Shown: positions 12,359 to 25,649 of the stretch, in pieces | How positions within the stretch are numbered: the first letter of the stretch is position 1 | Layout: each line of letters begins with the position of its first letter | NCBI GenBank assembly: GCA_033085395.1 | Contig: JANQBS010000133.1 | Span: 46,124-110,123 of the forward strand | Origin: Xanthoparmelia taractica | Lineage: Eukaryota; Ascomycota; Lecanoromycetes; Lecanorales; Parmeliaceae | Direction of reading: 5' to 3' | Length of the DNA stretch: 64,000 nucleotides | Notes under the pieces: generated by a model | What the model was told of the DNA's origin: nothing | Seen by the model: the letters and a program-made list of their open reading frames with translations, nothing else | The model's database searches: none | Program-made: the position numbers and the translations under genes

Positions 12359-15300
12359 TCAATCAAAAGCCCCCTCTTTGATCGTCCGCTTGCTGACCAC
12401 CTGCCCCATATGCGTCGGCAGGAAATTCTGCCCTTTTCGCCGAATGGCCACCCAAGCCTTGATGAACCGGAGACATTGTTCTGCCTTCATTGCGGGCTTG
12501 GCGGTGATCATGACGGAGAGGAATGAACGATATTCTTCGATTGAGTTGAAGTAGAGCTGGCCGGCAAAGAGATGCAGCTCGCGTCTGAGGCTAGACGGTA
12601 GGCTCTGCCAGCCGACCACGGAGGGATACGTCAGGCCAGGCGGGGCGAGATCGACGGCACGCATGGCTTTGGTGACGCGGGGCTCATAGGTATGCAGCTT
12701 TACGTTTGCGGAACTCGCGTGAATGTCCTCGAAGAGCTGGTTTGCTTCGTACTGGGAGATGAGAAGCAGGTCGGTCGGCGACGTAATATCTTTGCTCGTG
12801 AGAATCCAATTTGCAGGACGAAGGTAGCTGTCGTAGTGGCCAGAATTTGGGCGATCCACCGTCCGGATGAAATCCGCCGTTACTCTCAGATGCCCAAGAA
12901 GCTCTGCTGCAACTGCATCTTTGGCTGATGTGTGACTAACCACGTCATACGCTCGAAGAAAATTTTGTAGTATATGAGTGCTACCAGTGAGCACATACTG
13001 TCGAAGCAGTTTGTCCACACCACGTTCAAGCGCCTTCAGGCGGGGAGGGCGCTGTATTTGTGTCTCTTGCTCAACTTCATGCGCCACTTCTCGCTCATGC
13101 TCCTCCTGCATTGACGCGCCTTCTGATATGGAGAAGTCGACGCTCCGCCATATCGAGAGCAGTTCTTGTACAATCGGGTCAGTATCCGTTTGGCTAGAAT
13201 CTATAACACTTGGGACCGTGCTGATCTTGAGGGATGCAGGAGCGTAAAGATCCGTGAGCCGCTGCTCTTCTTTCTCCCTAAATGCCGATATGACACCCAG
13301 CGTAGCATCAGTCTCCTTGGCTACGTCCTCGAGACTGGGATAGCTTTTGGCGAAGGAAGCCATATGCTTTTGTCTCTGATGATGACTCAACCCTTGCAGC
13401 ACTCGAAGCGGTTGGGAGCGCTCAATGCTTAAGCAGCTCTGCTCAAGACTCCAGGCGACAACGTCGTACCCATCAATATCGCTGCCGGGTTTGCCTGTAA
13501 GTTCTATGATGCTCTGGTGGACTTCTGGTGGCGCCACAAACATCAACGACTGACCTTGACCAAGCTTGCGAAGGCGCATACACGCTGTAGAACTGTTAGC
13601 CCCAGTGTGAATTTGATAGTTGAGGACTTGCCTTGGACGAGCTTGTCTTTCACCAGTCTTGGGCCTAGAGTCACGGCCGCACGAGTATTGATTGGCAACT
13701 TTAGATCGGTGCCTCTATTATGTACTTCATCGAGATAAACAAGGCATCGATCCATACGGGATTGAAAGGAGGATGCTGTAAGAGTTTGGAGCTTGGCGTT
13801 TCGGGTTAGTACCATGACACTGTCGTCTTTATCAAAGAAAATGCCTGCATCAACATCGGAGATCATGGCCATCCAAGTCCTGATCACGTCCTCATTGGAT
13901 AAATCCAATACCTGTGCCCCGACGTCAATCAAAATCCGCACGTGGGGCTCGGCCTCGGTGATAACCTGGAGCAGTACTTCGGTGGACACTTGCCGACCTG
14001 CAGGATCTTTCGCACACATATAGCGCAAGTTCTCTTTCCGTACGACGTAATCCAGGACCTTGCCGCTGGTATGATGAAGATTTGGCAAGTCTTGCTGTGT
14101 GATCGAAAGTGGGAGCAGGAAACGATTGTCGTTGGTCCCACTAAAGCCTGTGGTCAGTTGGGGCCCTCCAACTTTAGCTGGCACATCCCAGCCAGATGTT
14201 GAGAGTTTCTCATCGAACTCTTTGCCTTCTTTGGGAAAGACGACGTTGGCCAAGAAGAAGTCGGTAATCTTTTTGCAGTGTCTCAGAGCCGGAAACAGCT
14301 CGTTGTTATACTGTTGGTCATCTTCAAGGTTTACAGCGCTCCAGTCTCTAAGACGGATTGGCAAATTAGAGCAACGGCTAATCCACGTTCCATACTCCAA
14401 TGAAGGATCAGCGGCTTTGGAAAGCAGCTCAAAACACTGTCTGGTTTGTTCTTTGGACAGACCAGAGTAATAATACGATAGGCAGGTCAGGGCTATCGCA
14501 ACGTCGGGGTGCCCAAACTCAGCGCTCGGAGCAGGAACGTCTTTTGCGCGGTAAGGGACAGCCGATAGACAACGCGAGGGATGTAAGCCGTAATTGACGG
14601 ACCATCGCTTTCCCCGTAGTACGAAGAGTAGAATCTTGTAAGCGATGAGACCTCGTATCAAGAGAAGATTCTGTAGAAATGTTGCTCCGCCACCATAGAA
14701 GCTCTTGATCACGTCAGAGTCCTCATTCGAGACATTTGAATTTTGAATAAAGCGTAGCACGGCCTCTTTTACCCGTGTCGGACATTGCTCGAAGCTCAGC
14801 GCAGGGAGATGACTTTCCAGGACGTCATCAGCTACATTACTCATAAGTCTCTGGCCAACAGACTCCGAAAGCAGTCTAATGGTAGGAAAGCTTGAGCTGG
14901 TCCGATGGTTTAGCTCTATTTGACTCGGGTCTACCGTTTGAAGCATGGTAGCGTGCTTCTCAATAAGGTCGAACATCGTTTGTGTCAGGATCCAGCGGTC
15001 TGGCTGCCCATCCATTAGTCGTTGAGTGCCCAGAGTGTAGATGAGCTGGAACTTGACATCAAGGATTTCATCGCTTTCGTCTAGAAGATCTCGAGCTTTC
15101 CCTTCCAGCCAGCTCTGTGCTTTGAGGAGTGGGGAAGCAATCTGAAATTCTCCCGCGGTGAGTCGCTCGATGCCTATTAGCTTGAAGGAAAGTATATGCT
15201 CTGGCTGAGCAAGAAGAATGCCATTAGAAGATCTACAAGCCTCTTGCAAGACCTGGATCTGCCTGACCACTGCCGCAGTGAGTTCAATTTTCCTCGTGAA

Positions 15301-18300
15301 TGGCATGTAGTAAATTGGGCGATCTAGCAAGCCTCCCAGACGCATGGCGAGGGTATCAATCATTTGCTTAGCTAAAGACTTGAGGACGATGACCCTCGAG
15401 AGTCGGCTGCCATTTGCAATTGCAGCAGCAACAAGTGGAACGATCACGGACGACTTTCCCTCTCCCTAAAAGGTGTTAGCAAGCTGCATATTTAGGGAGC
15501 TCGGTAGACTGGACCATGTTTAGTTGAGTGAGAGAGTTGGAGGACGATGACGGGTTCAACATCTGGAGTGCGACTTGAACTTGGTTTGGGCGGATTAGGA
15601 AGTCATTTTCTATTTCAATTAAAAGCCATTCAGGCCAAAGATCGGATCCCCATCCAACGCGGCCAACGTTTTCCAACTCGGCACACAGACTTGGGACGTC
15701 GTTTCGTTCCCCAACCAGTACAAGTCGCCGGGCGCGCTGGAGGATTGTTATTGCCTCACCTAAGACAAGTAGGCGGTATTTCCAGTGAAAGGGCAGCTTC
15801 GACAAGTTGAGCAAGAGTTTGATCACAGAGCGGACTGTAAGTCGTGGCCAAAGAGCCCCAGCATCCAAGATCCCTGAAATTCGGTCTTTGGGCCTAAGAC
15901 TGTCGTAGATAGCTTCTAATATCTCCATCACATGTTTCTCGCAATCTATGCGATTGATTAGAGGGTCCTCAAGCGAGCAGGGCATGATATTGGGAACGAG
16001 GCGTTCTTTGCGCTTATAAAATGCATCGAGGCTGGCCACAAGCTCATCGCTGTACTGCTTGCGGACAGATGATTTTCCTCGTTTCTCTCCCAACCCTTTT
16101 ACCAAGTCACGGAGTTTCGGGTTGAAGTTTGAAGCCTGTGATGTACTTTCAAGTGTCATGACTTCGGGCGTTCGGGGTAATTGTGGAGGTGTAACCGATA
16201 TGAGTATAGGTAATGTTGGTAGTAAAGAGGCAGCATCCAGTCTTGAATGGCCCTGCCACGTTTGCCAATCATCAGCTCTGTAATTGTGAGTAGGTCGGTC
16301 TTCGTACATGCGATCCAGTATTGACTGAGCATTGCCTATGTAGTTGTGGAACTCTCCGTTTTTGGTCCAATGAGCGAAAAGTGTTTTGATCTCATTACTT
16401 GCAGCTTTAATATTGAGTAGACTTGCATTTGTAGCTCCAGGAGCTTGGGGTATGCTACATGGCCATTGACCACCGTAGTGCTCTAGGACACTGTTGCTCT
16501 GCTTCTCTTTTTCATCATTGTGCTTCCTTTCTTCCGCTCGCCGTTCAGACGCACTCATGTGATTGGTTGAAGGTTGGAACGATTTCATATGCCGCTGGAT
16601 AACAGGTTGTACACTTGAAGAAAGGAAAGTGATGCCGTGAGTTAGTGTAAACGAAGAATGGCGGGGGGGATTGCCAATTGTGCGCAGCTCGCGCGAGAAA
16701 GCGAATGCTAATAGAGTGACTAACTGGATGGGATCTGAAATATTGTCGCCATATGCTATCGTTGAGAATAGGAAGAGTAACCGATATGTGTCTTGTTGTT
16801 GCGAGCTTGATCGGCAAAGTTCCAGAAGGCTTGCCCATGAAGAAGCAAAAGAGAGATCCAGCAATTCGGATAAGGGTGTTGAAGACTCAAAGCGCGTTCC
16901 GAATCCAGATATTGTTCCCAGGGACTGCAGCTCTTGTAAGAGTCTCCGCGATACTTTACATTTCTGGGGCCACTCTCTGACGAGTGATGCGATGTTGAAC
17001 GTTCTAGCTGCTCGCTCACCCAATGCAATGCAATCACGGGCTTGGTACCGGACGTCCCATCGATCCTTAGCTACACTGACACCTCTGTCAGAGTTGTAGA
17101 AGCCAATGTTTCTGATACCCGCACGGGCCAAAATGTCCTTGTCGCGACCGGCGTAGAGGTCGGAAGCTCCTTTGCTGCCTGGATAGAACATGAGGAAACG
17201 GTCTCCGGAGGCCACAATCTGCTGAGCAAGCATTATGAAATCATCATGTTGGGCTATCATGGATAGTTGGGGGTTCCATCTAACTTGCTGCATCACTCTG
17301 AGGTGCTTCGGGTAAAGCTTACGGTCAGGAGTCAGCTCAGCAATCCATGTCAAAAGAAGAATTATCTCCTCGTCTGCTGGTTTCGTCAAGCTCATGGATT
17401 GAGACCGAAGACATGCCAAAGACTCTTCCGTTCCAGTGTTGCCAGTAAATGGATCTGGTAGCACGTAAGACGTGACGGCATGAAGATAGGCCTTGTATAA
17501 AGCGCTCGTAATGTCTCCAGAGCCTTGAAGGCGCCGTAAGACTCCATCGATGTGATACCGAAAAAGCCGGATTTTCTGACCGCTAGTGCTCATTGTCACA
17601 CTGACATGATGTCCTGATTTGGAGACGAAGACCTTTCCTTGAGGAACTATCAGGAGACGGTCATGTTTCCCAGCCAGCTGACCGATCCCGCAAAGAACCA
17701 AGCGGCTCTTAAGCCCAATCATAGTCCCGAGAGACTGGTCAGGATCTACGATTCGACAAAGCTCATGACACTGAAAGCGACCCTGCTGGTTTAAGTAAAA
17801 GTGTAGATCGAATCTGGAAAGTAGACAAGTAGTTGTTGACTGGCATTGAGAGATATGTGAATGTTTTCCCAGGTCTCCAATGCTCTGAATACATCCATTG
17901 TCTTCGTGAAGGTAGCGCTTTGTACATCAATCAATCTCGTATTGCCTTGGAAAAGATATGACGAAGCTTTCGCCTGATATTGCAAGCGCCAGTTCTTCAT
18001 GTCGCTAGTCCACAGTTTCTTTATGGATCTGAATTCTATTTCATGAGACGAAAGGTCGAGCCAGTGGGCGAAGTCATGGACGAACTTGGAAGGCATGTCA
18101 CCCACGAAGATGTCGTGGGGCACATATTCTAAAACTTGCGAACCTTGACGCAGCCTGATCACCACTTTCCCTTCACGTAGCGTGAAATAGGCCAGGTGGC
18201 CATAGAATTTCTGGGCTGTCATGTACAGCATTCCTGGCATATCTGCGGCAAAGACATTCAGAATCTGGGATCCAAAAACCCTTCGATAATTTTTGCTGCT

Positions 18301-21300
18301 GAGGTATTCTCTTGGAAGTCGGCCTAGAGGTCTTCCATCCACCAACAACTCCCCGTCTAGAACATTGTATAGCACCTTTTGCGAAGCGTAGCCGGAGGAT
18401 GGTTTCGTGTGTGTCGTCACCCATCGCCCGTTTGGACCGGCAAGGGCGACCCAGCTGTTCGATGCTGATTGAAAGCTAGGCCAGACTTGGGATATTCCTT
18501 GGTCAAGGCCCAGGTTTTTGTCCGTCGTGATAAGGCGAAAAGCGGTTTGATGAAGCGCCTGCGTCAGTTTAAGATCGTGTAAGTACATGCGGCGTGTGTA
18601 CGGCGACATGGATGTAGCATCGCCAGGTACGTTCTCTCGAACCAGCATGCAGCTGATAACCCACGTACTCAAATCGCTATCGCTGTCTAACACTTTTGGA
18701 ATGTGACTACTGTCAACATCGTAGGTTAACTTGCAGAGCATGGCAGCTTTCAGCAAGCGGTGCTGAAGGTTCTGCACCTGAGCCACTTTAGTAGCTTTGT
18801 GCAGAAGACTCCTTAGTTCCACCATCCACTTGCGAGTGATTGCGCGAATGCGTTCTAACGTATGCAGAGTCAGCGGGATAATACGATCTGGCGCAAGAGA
18901 GAGTAGTCGAAGCGTAAGATTCACTAGCAGCATCATAGCAAAATCGGTTTTCCAATCTGCTTCCACGGTGTCCAAGCTTTCCTTGATCTTAGCCAAAAGC
19001 TCCTCGCAGAATGATGGGTCCTCAAGAGCACGGTGTGAGATTCTGTGCACATTGTCTCCACTGGATCCTGCTTGAAAGGCAGCATGTAGAAACAGTGTTG
19101 AGACAGCTTCAGTATTCAAGCTCATGTTTGAGGCGTTCAACTCGCGTTGGATGTTTAACCACTGGGTCTTTTCACCGTCTGCACGTAGCGAGCCAAAGCT
19201 AATGAATTCATGCAGACTTAACATACTTGGACAGATGTCCTGCTTGGCTAAAACCTGATTTTGTGCATGATCCGTTGAGTCGACAGCAAATTGCAAGTTG
19301 AAGTAAGGACCACTGGGAAGCGGCTGGATACATTTGTGCTGGAGGCTTGGCCTGATCGTCTGTTCTTTCACCCAGCACAACTGTGTTTCATCTAGCATTG
19401 CGTATTGTAACGCATTCCTGCTGTAGATGTCATTGTAGCGAACCGGAAAACTTTGGATGTAGTGTGTCTTTTCAAAAGACTTTATCTTCGATGCTAGTAC
19501 TAGGCGGGACGACTTCTCGCGGCTGTAGCTCCGAAGCCCAGAGTACTTATGCAAGGTATCGGCGTATTGTTCGCCATGAATGCGCTCTGGCCTCCCAATG
19601 TCGTGCGTCAGCATCCATGTAAGGTTACGCCAAGCCACAAAACCTATCGGACAGTCAAGCTCGAACACAGCGGAAACGCAGGAGTACTCGTTAGTAGGCA
19701 GCGGCCATTCGTATTTCCGAATTCTCATGTCATTGGTTTCGCTGTTGAGATCGCACTTTTTGCAAGATGCGCTATGCACAGTCCAACCGTAGGTATCCGT
19801 AGTGTCTTCGCATCTGAGTCCCTTTGCTTCGGAAAGAAGCCGTTGATGCTTTTGCGACGCTTCCTCCCATTCAGACTTCTTGGCCGCCTTTTTCATCGAA
19901 GCTTCTGCCTCTATACGGGCTCTCAGATCCCGATGTGAAATAGACGTAGCATAGTATGCCACCGCGAATGATCTGCTCCCTGGGTCGGAGAAGATAGAGG
20001 GATTCTGTTGGGTTGCGTGGGTAAAGCGAAATGTGATGTGCTGTTCTACTTTTTGCAGACGCTGCATTTGGTGCTTCTTGGGTAATAGAAGCGGATAAAA
20101 CAGGTTGTTTGGGACCACCGGAGAATACTGCTTTAGTAGTGGGAAGAGACGTAGCGCCAAGCCATCGATCGCAACCCAGAGCTCTGCAATTGTCAGTAAC
20201 ATAATAGATAGCTGCTCTGGTGCGCCGGCGTAAGCAGTTTCTGAAGTGTGCCAATAGCTTTCCCCGAGGTCGGCGAGCGCCACGCAGTCCTCAGGAGCTG
20301 GTGAGCAGGAATCAAACCTGGCAACCCAGAGAGGAAGAGAAACTGCAATCCAGCTTTCAAATTCGGCAAGCACGAATACGACATCTTCCTTCGTAGCATT
20401 GCTCGTGTCATACTTGGAAGCCCTCGGTACCATCCTAGCCTTGTTCGACAATCTGGAACAAAGGCTGTTGCGGAAGGAGGCATAACCTGATTCTTTGCCA
20501 ATGCGGCGTCCAAGTACGGCCTACTCGCGCACAAAGAGAGTGCTGTGTCGGGGACGAAAGATGTACATTGGACTGTTGTCGGGCGGCCGGCGTCCAGTCT
20601 TTGCACCTCTTCCCACTTCAGACTCTGTCGGGCCCTCACTCGCTGGCAAGTATCCAAGGCTTTCTGCTGAACAAAGTCAAAGGTATGTGCACCTAGCTTA
20701 TGCACACGACGAGCGACTTTGGTCAGGATGACATGGCATTCATCCACCGGCTTATCCTCCAGTAGCGCCACGGACGCAATTTCCGACAGCAGATAACCCA
20801 TAAAGTTCTTATACTGGATATGGCCTCCTTCTGTCCGTAATGCTCGGCACAATGTCATTTGTATAGTGACCCGTATAGCCAGCCAAAGAGGCGATCGTCG
20901 CCATGGCAGAAGAGCGCTACTCCACAGAACGTCGTCTCTTGTTCGTTTGGAGATCTGTTGTGCTTGGACAGGTTCTCCCACAGAAGCTAGGATGGCCACA
21001 AGCATGTCGCTTACAAGTCCAGGATGAGCAGTGTCTCGAACCTCTGCCATCTTGGAGCCCGCCTTTTGGGACTGGGGCATCATTTCGCTAATGACCTCCA
21101 TATCTAGCTTGCTGAGTGTAGCTGCCAATTCGGTACGAAACCGAGGGTCATTGAAGATCGAGATACGAACAGCACGGGCATGGGCAGGGAACGTGCGCAG
21201 TAGACTTCCTTTGCATCCTATTACAGCGCCAGCTGAGGGGGAAGCCTCAAAGCATTCAAACACAACCGTTTCCTTGTTCCTTCGCAACATGAGCACAGCA

Positions 21301-21708
21301 TTCTGAGCTTTGATCGGTACCAGGAGAACATCTGTGGAGGCGAGATTAGCAAATCAAGCAGCGAAGTCTATCAAAGCATGGCAGAGACACACCATCGACT
21401 GTCAGCTCCGAAAATAAACGGGTGAGGAGCTCCGTAGACAAATTTTGCGCTGAAACCAGTGTAGCGCAACGTAAGAGCATGGTTGTGATGACGCCCCATG
21501 CCTCACCAGACGCAGACGTGGTGCTGTGAGTGTCTTGCTGGTTCTGGCGACAATAAGAATTGGCTTCCGATGAGAGGAGGCGGAGAAGGTGTTGTTCGCC
21601 AGGACGAGAGGTGTTTGAATCATCCGCTTCCTGAGGCAACTTGGGCGGTAAGACGACATGGTTGATGATGAAATCTAGAGATTCTGCAGAGGATGGAACC
21701 ATGGCCAT
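12359..21708 (-). CDS. Giant DUF6606-DUF3638-DUF3645 P-loop protein
   Basis: A fungal giant of about 3,064 residues. Exons: 21708-21393, 21331-15515, 15465-13632, 13584-12359. The N terminus (DFIINHVVLPPKLPQ) is the DUF6606 signature. Splicing out 15514-15466 creates the Walker A loop NMGEGKSSVIVPL at about residue 2045, the entry of DUF3638. A Walker-B-like YLDEVHNRGTDLKL follows near 2610, and FLPTHMGQVVS closes the protein in the DUF3645 part. The last intron (13631-13585, 47 nt) uses a GC..AG pair; only this join gives KDKLVQACMRLRKLGQG. Two single-base losses must be restored: near 20451-20460 (FVPD to LSNKARM) and near 17814-17820 (VYFP to RFDLHFYLNQQG). With them 9,195 nt gives 3,065 codons. 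Database entries often call such proteins ubiquitinyl hydrolase, but their activity is, as far as I know, unproven. A nucleotide-dependent role is inferred from the P-loop. Confidence 0.88.
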
Positions 21709-22689
21709 GAGCTGGCCAAATAGATGGCCGATGGAAGATCTAGTTGCGGTTCAAGCAATCCGTTGAAGCGAAGAGTGAGAAGATCAGTAAATGTAAGCCA
21801 TGCCAGATCGTTCCAGAGGCGGAACCTTTTGTGAGAAGTGAGCGCCAGCTGTTTACCGCCATTTGAGCGACTGCGGACCGAGGTAATGCACTGACCCGTT
21901 GATGCATCAATGATGTGAGTAAGCAGTGATTGAGAGGTGATGCTGAAGTGTCGTGGAAATGAGGTGGTGTGTGATGCAGTTATACTTGAGAAAGTGAGAA
22001 AGAAGCCGACGTGACGATGATATAGAGAAATATCTAAATATCTGATGGATGTATCAATCGGGTTAACTAATGGAAAGAGAAGTGTTGGAGTAAGTGGTCA
22101 GACTCAAGTGTGCAAATTGTCTTATCGGCAAACACGTCGGGTTTCAGCATTAGATGGTATAATTCTGGTCAGTTTCAGGCATGATTGTTACACAAAGAGA
22201 ACTCAGCTCCGTGCAAAATTCCGCTGGCGCCGCAGGCAGCAGCAGATATCAAATCTCGTATGCGGCTAAGCAAACGTCCACCACCCGATTAGGGCTCCGA
22301 TATCCCACAGAACCCATCCAGCTCAACCCACCCCAGCGGTCCACACACCGACCCTACTTCCACCACCAGCACCACCAGCGCACCCAATCCCACGCGTTCT
22401 TCTTCTGCTCCTGCTCTTCTCTACTCCTCGTACCAACCCCACTACTCACCTTATTGCCCGCGTCGCAATACATCCCACCGGCCCAGGTAACCCTAGCCCC
22501 CTCCCTCCTTCACGCTCGTCTTAATTCACCGCAGCCGCCCTAAGAGCCCTTAGTCTCCATTCTTTCTGCCCTCTTCAGGCAGTATATTCCCTCCAGAGCC
22601 ACCTTCATGTATTCCCCAGTTCTTTCTCAAATCATTCCGTATTTGACCTTGGTAGATATGGGACCGGATCCTCTCCATTCGTGCCATTC

Positions 22690-23045
22690 ATTGAGAGTGC
22701 GCAGCTCTCCATCGCGGCCATTGAGTGTAGCGGCAGTAAATACAACCAAAGCCACCTCAACATATCTCCCGCCACTTTCTCAATCCCCTCCATATAAGGC
22801 CCCACCCACCCACTCTTCAAAAACAAAAATCGAGGCTAATCACCGCTCCTGGCACTTGGAACGCGTGCTGTCCATTGCGGCTTTTGTGTGTAGCCGCAGT
22901 AGACACCACCAAAACCACCTCACCTCCATCATATCTCCCCACCCATCTTTTCCACATTTTACCCCATACAAGACTCTACCCTCACCTGCTCTTCAAAGAA
23001 AAAGGCCAGAGCCATCTCCACTCCTTGCCCTGGCATTGAGAGTGC
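22690..23045. repeat. Imperfect tandem duplication, two units
   Basis: Two units of about 170-180 bp follow each other. Both contain a TCCAT(C/T)GCGGC segment, GTGTAGC(G/C)GCAGTA, an ACC-AAA-CCACCTCA stretch, ATCTCCC, a pyrimidine run, CTCTTCAAA and a closing TGGCA(C/T)T(T/G). The units have drifted, so the duplication is not recent. Confidence 0.6.
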
Positions 23046-23119
23046 GTGACTGTCGTGTGTAGCAACTTGCTAGCTAGAAACGGCCGTGAATCAGGCTGTG
23101 AGAGTTATGCTGCTGTGCT

Positions 23120-23215
23120 TTACTATGCCCTACTCTGCTCTTTTTGGCTCTGCTCTGCACTTCTCTGTTGGGCTCTGCTCTGCTCTGCTTGGCTCGGCTC
23201 TGGGCTGGGATATGG
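23120..23215. repeat. CTCTG-type low-complexity tract
   Basis: The pentamer CTCTG/GCTCT recurs many times with small variations, as in replication-slippage DNA. No coding value. Confidence 0.6.
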
Positions 23216-23793
23216 GATCAGGTGCTGGAGACTCAGCGGTGCTGTGACTCTAGGAATATGTGTGGTATGGTATAATATGCGTGGTATGGTATGCCGTGGT
23301 TGGGTAGGAAATGCGTACACCTTCCAAGGCGGAGAAGGGGAACGCAGGCTTTGGAAGTGGGGAAAGGAGGGGATTCTAGAAGGGCATCAGCGCATGCTTG
23401 TTCGTGGCTCGTGATTGGAAAGCTTGAGGGTTGGAGATTGCGCAGGGTTCTTCGTTGATGCTAATGTAGGGGAAGAGTTGAGGGTTTCGCAGACTACGGA
23501 GTAGAAGGTTCCCGATGTCGTTGGTCTTGGCGCCAAGGATATCTCTCGATTGGCCAATCATGTTTGACGGAGAGGGGGTTCGTCCTTTTACTGCAATGGA
23601 TCATTTTGTGTTGAATATACCATCTGCACGTACGATCTGTTGAGGAATGAAGAACTCTTCGTTGGTTAGCAGATTAGGCGTTAGAGCTATGGATATGTAC
23701 ATGCAATCACTGCTTCATCAACGCCATATGCTTTTGCTTGAGCCTTGAATTGCCAACAGTCGCTGCCATGCATCTCCTTCATGTAGTGCTAGC

Positions 23794-24815
23794 CTAGGAA
23801 AGGATAACCTCCGTCGGACCAGCAAGGGCACCGAAACTCGACAGCTGGTCCTCGGTCAATGCATCAGCGGTGGAGAAGGTCGTAAGCACGGCAAACGCTG
23901 CACCAGCGGCTCCCTCGGGGACAGGGATCGTAGCACAGCCAGTTCCGCAGCTCGTGACTTCGGTATAGGTAACGTTCGTGACCATGTTGATCAGACCGAT
24001 GTAGAGAGGGGTGCCAGGAGCCACCTTTACGAAGAATGTCGAGGGGTCGAAGGTGAACTTGAGCAATGCGCCGGCGGGAGTCGGGGGCTGAAGGTTTGGA
24101 GGTGGCATGGGCGACTCGAGCGTCAGCTTGGGAAGGATCGGGAGAGGCAGCTGTTGGGGGCACTCCACGATGAACATCTGAGCTAGGTTGTATGCGAAGA
24201 CGGCAGTTAGAGCAGTGTCGAAAGCCGTAGGGAACGGTGAGCCACCCACGCCGGCGCGGAGGTATGCGTCGTGGCGGGCTTCAACCGTGACGATGCTGGC
24301 AGAAGCGACCTCTAGCATTGGGTCATCCGTGATAAGCTCTGCACCTCCAAGGTATGCACCGATGCCGACGGAGGTGATCATGTTGGCTAGATCGACGAAA
24401 GAGGTGGGGGAGTTGTAGGGGAGCTTGTAGCTGCAGGGTGGGACTGGAGTGTAGCCGGCTTTCTCGAGAATGGCGCTGATAGTAGCGGAGTGGATTGCTT
24501 CGTGCTGTTAGGAAAGATCGTTAGCACTGCTCCTGCGGAGATCAAGAAGCTTGCAAGGTAGCATACCGAAGCAATTACGCCAACGTTTTCACGGAAGCCA
24601 GGTGGGAAGCCAGCCGCAGTGTGCTCGGCATCGGTGAAGTTCTCAAAACCGCCCGTATACAAGGCGAGCTCGAGGTGTTCCAAGTAGAGAGCGAGCTGTA
24701 GGACAGACTCATCAGGAGCGCTGTCGACGGGTGGCAGGGTATTGGCTCTCTTCTCGACTGGAGCGGCGACCACAGATGCCACGAGGCCAGCTAGACAGGC
24801 AAGGGTGAAACGCAT
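23794..24815 (-). CDS. Secreted ferritin-like protein
   Basis: Protein of 319 residues from two exons, 24815-24567 and 24504-23794. The 62-nt intron has GTATGC and CTAACAG ends, and both exons are multiples of three. A signal peptide (MRFTLACLAGLVASVVAA) is followed by a KR pair suggestive of Kex2 trimming. The helical core keeps likely metal ligands of the fungal ferritin-like family: LEHLELALY near 48, ASHEAIHSATI made by the splice near 83, and TVEARHDAYLR in the third helix. This matches secreted ferritin-like (PF13668-type, Rds1-like) proteins, which are associated with stress or starvation in fungi. The C-terminal half is a Pro-rich linker and a beta-rich domain ending in PTEVILS. Metal binding is inferred from the residues, not shown. 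Confidence 0.85.
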
Positions 24816-25649
24816 GTTAGCGTTAATGGTCTTAGTGGTCTGGTTCGGTGAAAGGAGTCGCTAGGTGTTGAATGTTTAGAGACCGGTACCTGCAGCAGCA
24901 GGAGCTGGGTCATATATGGAGCTCTGGTTCCCCGCATCCGCTCTTTCCCCATGTTTGCCTCTTGCCTCCATCGCTGGGCTTGCCGCATAGCCTGAGCTTC
25001 CGCATCTTCTTTTCCTTTTGAAGTTGGCATCATGACATTTTCGATCATAGCTGTTATAGCGTGGATCTGGGAAGGAAGTTATGCGATTCGCTGCAGATGT
25101 CTCGTGGTCTGAGGCTGCCCGTTTCTGGAGAAGCAGAATGCGGGGAAACAAAGATCGAGACTAGCGCGACACCCCTAAATTAGACTAGCGTTCGTTTTTT
25201 GCCACGAATATTCTGACCTCAGCCGCTACAACAATAATACTTGGTACTTGGTACTATGAGCTGCAGTCAATTCAGTTCCTTGTCTGTATGTTGCTCCTCT
25301 GGCTGTCTCGTACTCCTACGTACTCGCTTTCATATACCGACGAATGCCGAAACCGAAAAAGACGCTTGCACTTATAACCCTAACTCTAAAGGTAATCATA
25401 ATACTACCGCAGTCTTACCGAGCGAAGTCCGAACTTCCGATGGAATTCTTTCCAAATCCCATGTCAACTCTGCCAGTTATTTTCTCTTCTTTTTACTTTG
25501 TATCCTCGGATATATTACACGCATTTGCGATAGGTATAAGTACGCCGGTCTGTGAAGTATTAGAAGCTGTAGAAGCTACGTGCTCAGATAAAGTGCTCAA
25601 GTCACATCCCTATTCAAACATTTCCCTGTAAACCATCCACTGCTCAAAA
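24816..25649. other. Divergent intergenic region
   Basis: Sits between the ferritin-like gene (minus) and the small secreted gene (plus). A CATATATG sequence near 24912 could be a TATA box for the minus-strand gene. A short basic minus-strand frame starting at 25048 cannot be supported. Confidence 0.4.

Larger units (their letters stand above)
21709..23793. other. Long intergenic region with repeats
   Basis: Upstream of the giant gene. Proline-rich plus-strand frames at 22181-22543 and 22607-23062 come from C-rich repetitive DNA and show no family motif. Holds the tandem duplication and the CTCTG-rich tract listed separately. Confidence 0.45.

Noticed and set aside
22181..23062. Proline/serine-rich plus-strand frames as secreted proteins
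   Set aside because: They arise from C-rich repetitive DNA and part of them spans the tandem duplication; no start context or conserved domain.
24876..25151. Small basic minus-strand protein upstream of the ferritin-like gene
   Set aside because: Two overlapping frames of similar quality and no motif; more likely 5' leader of the ferritin-like gene.
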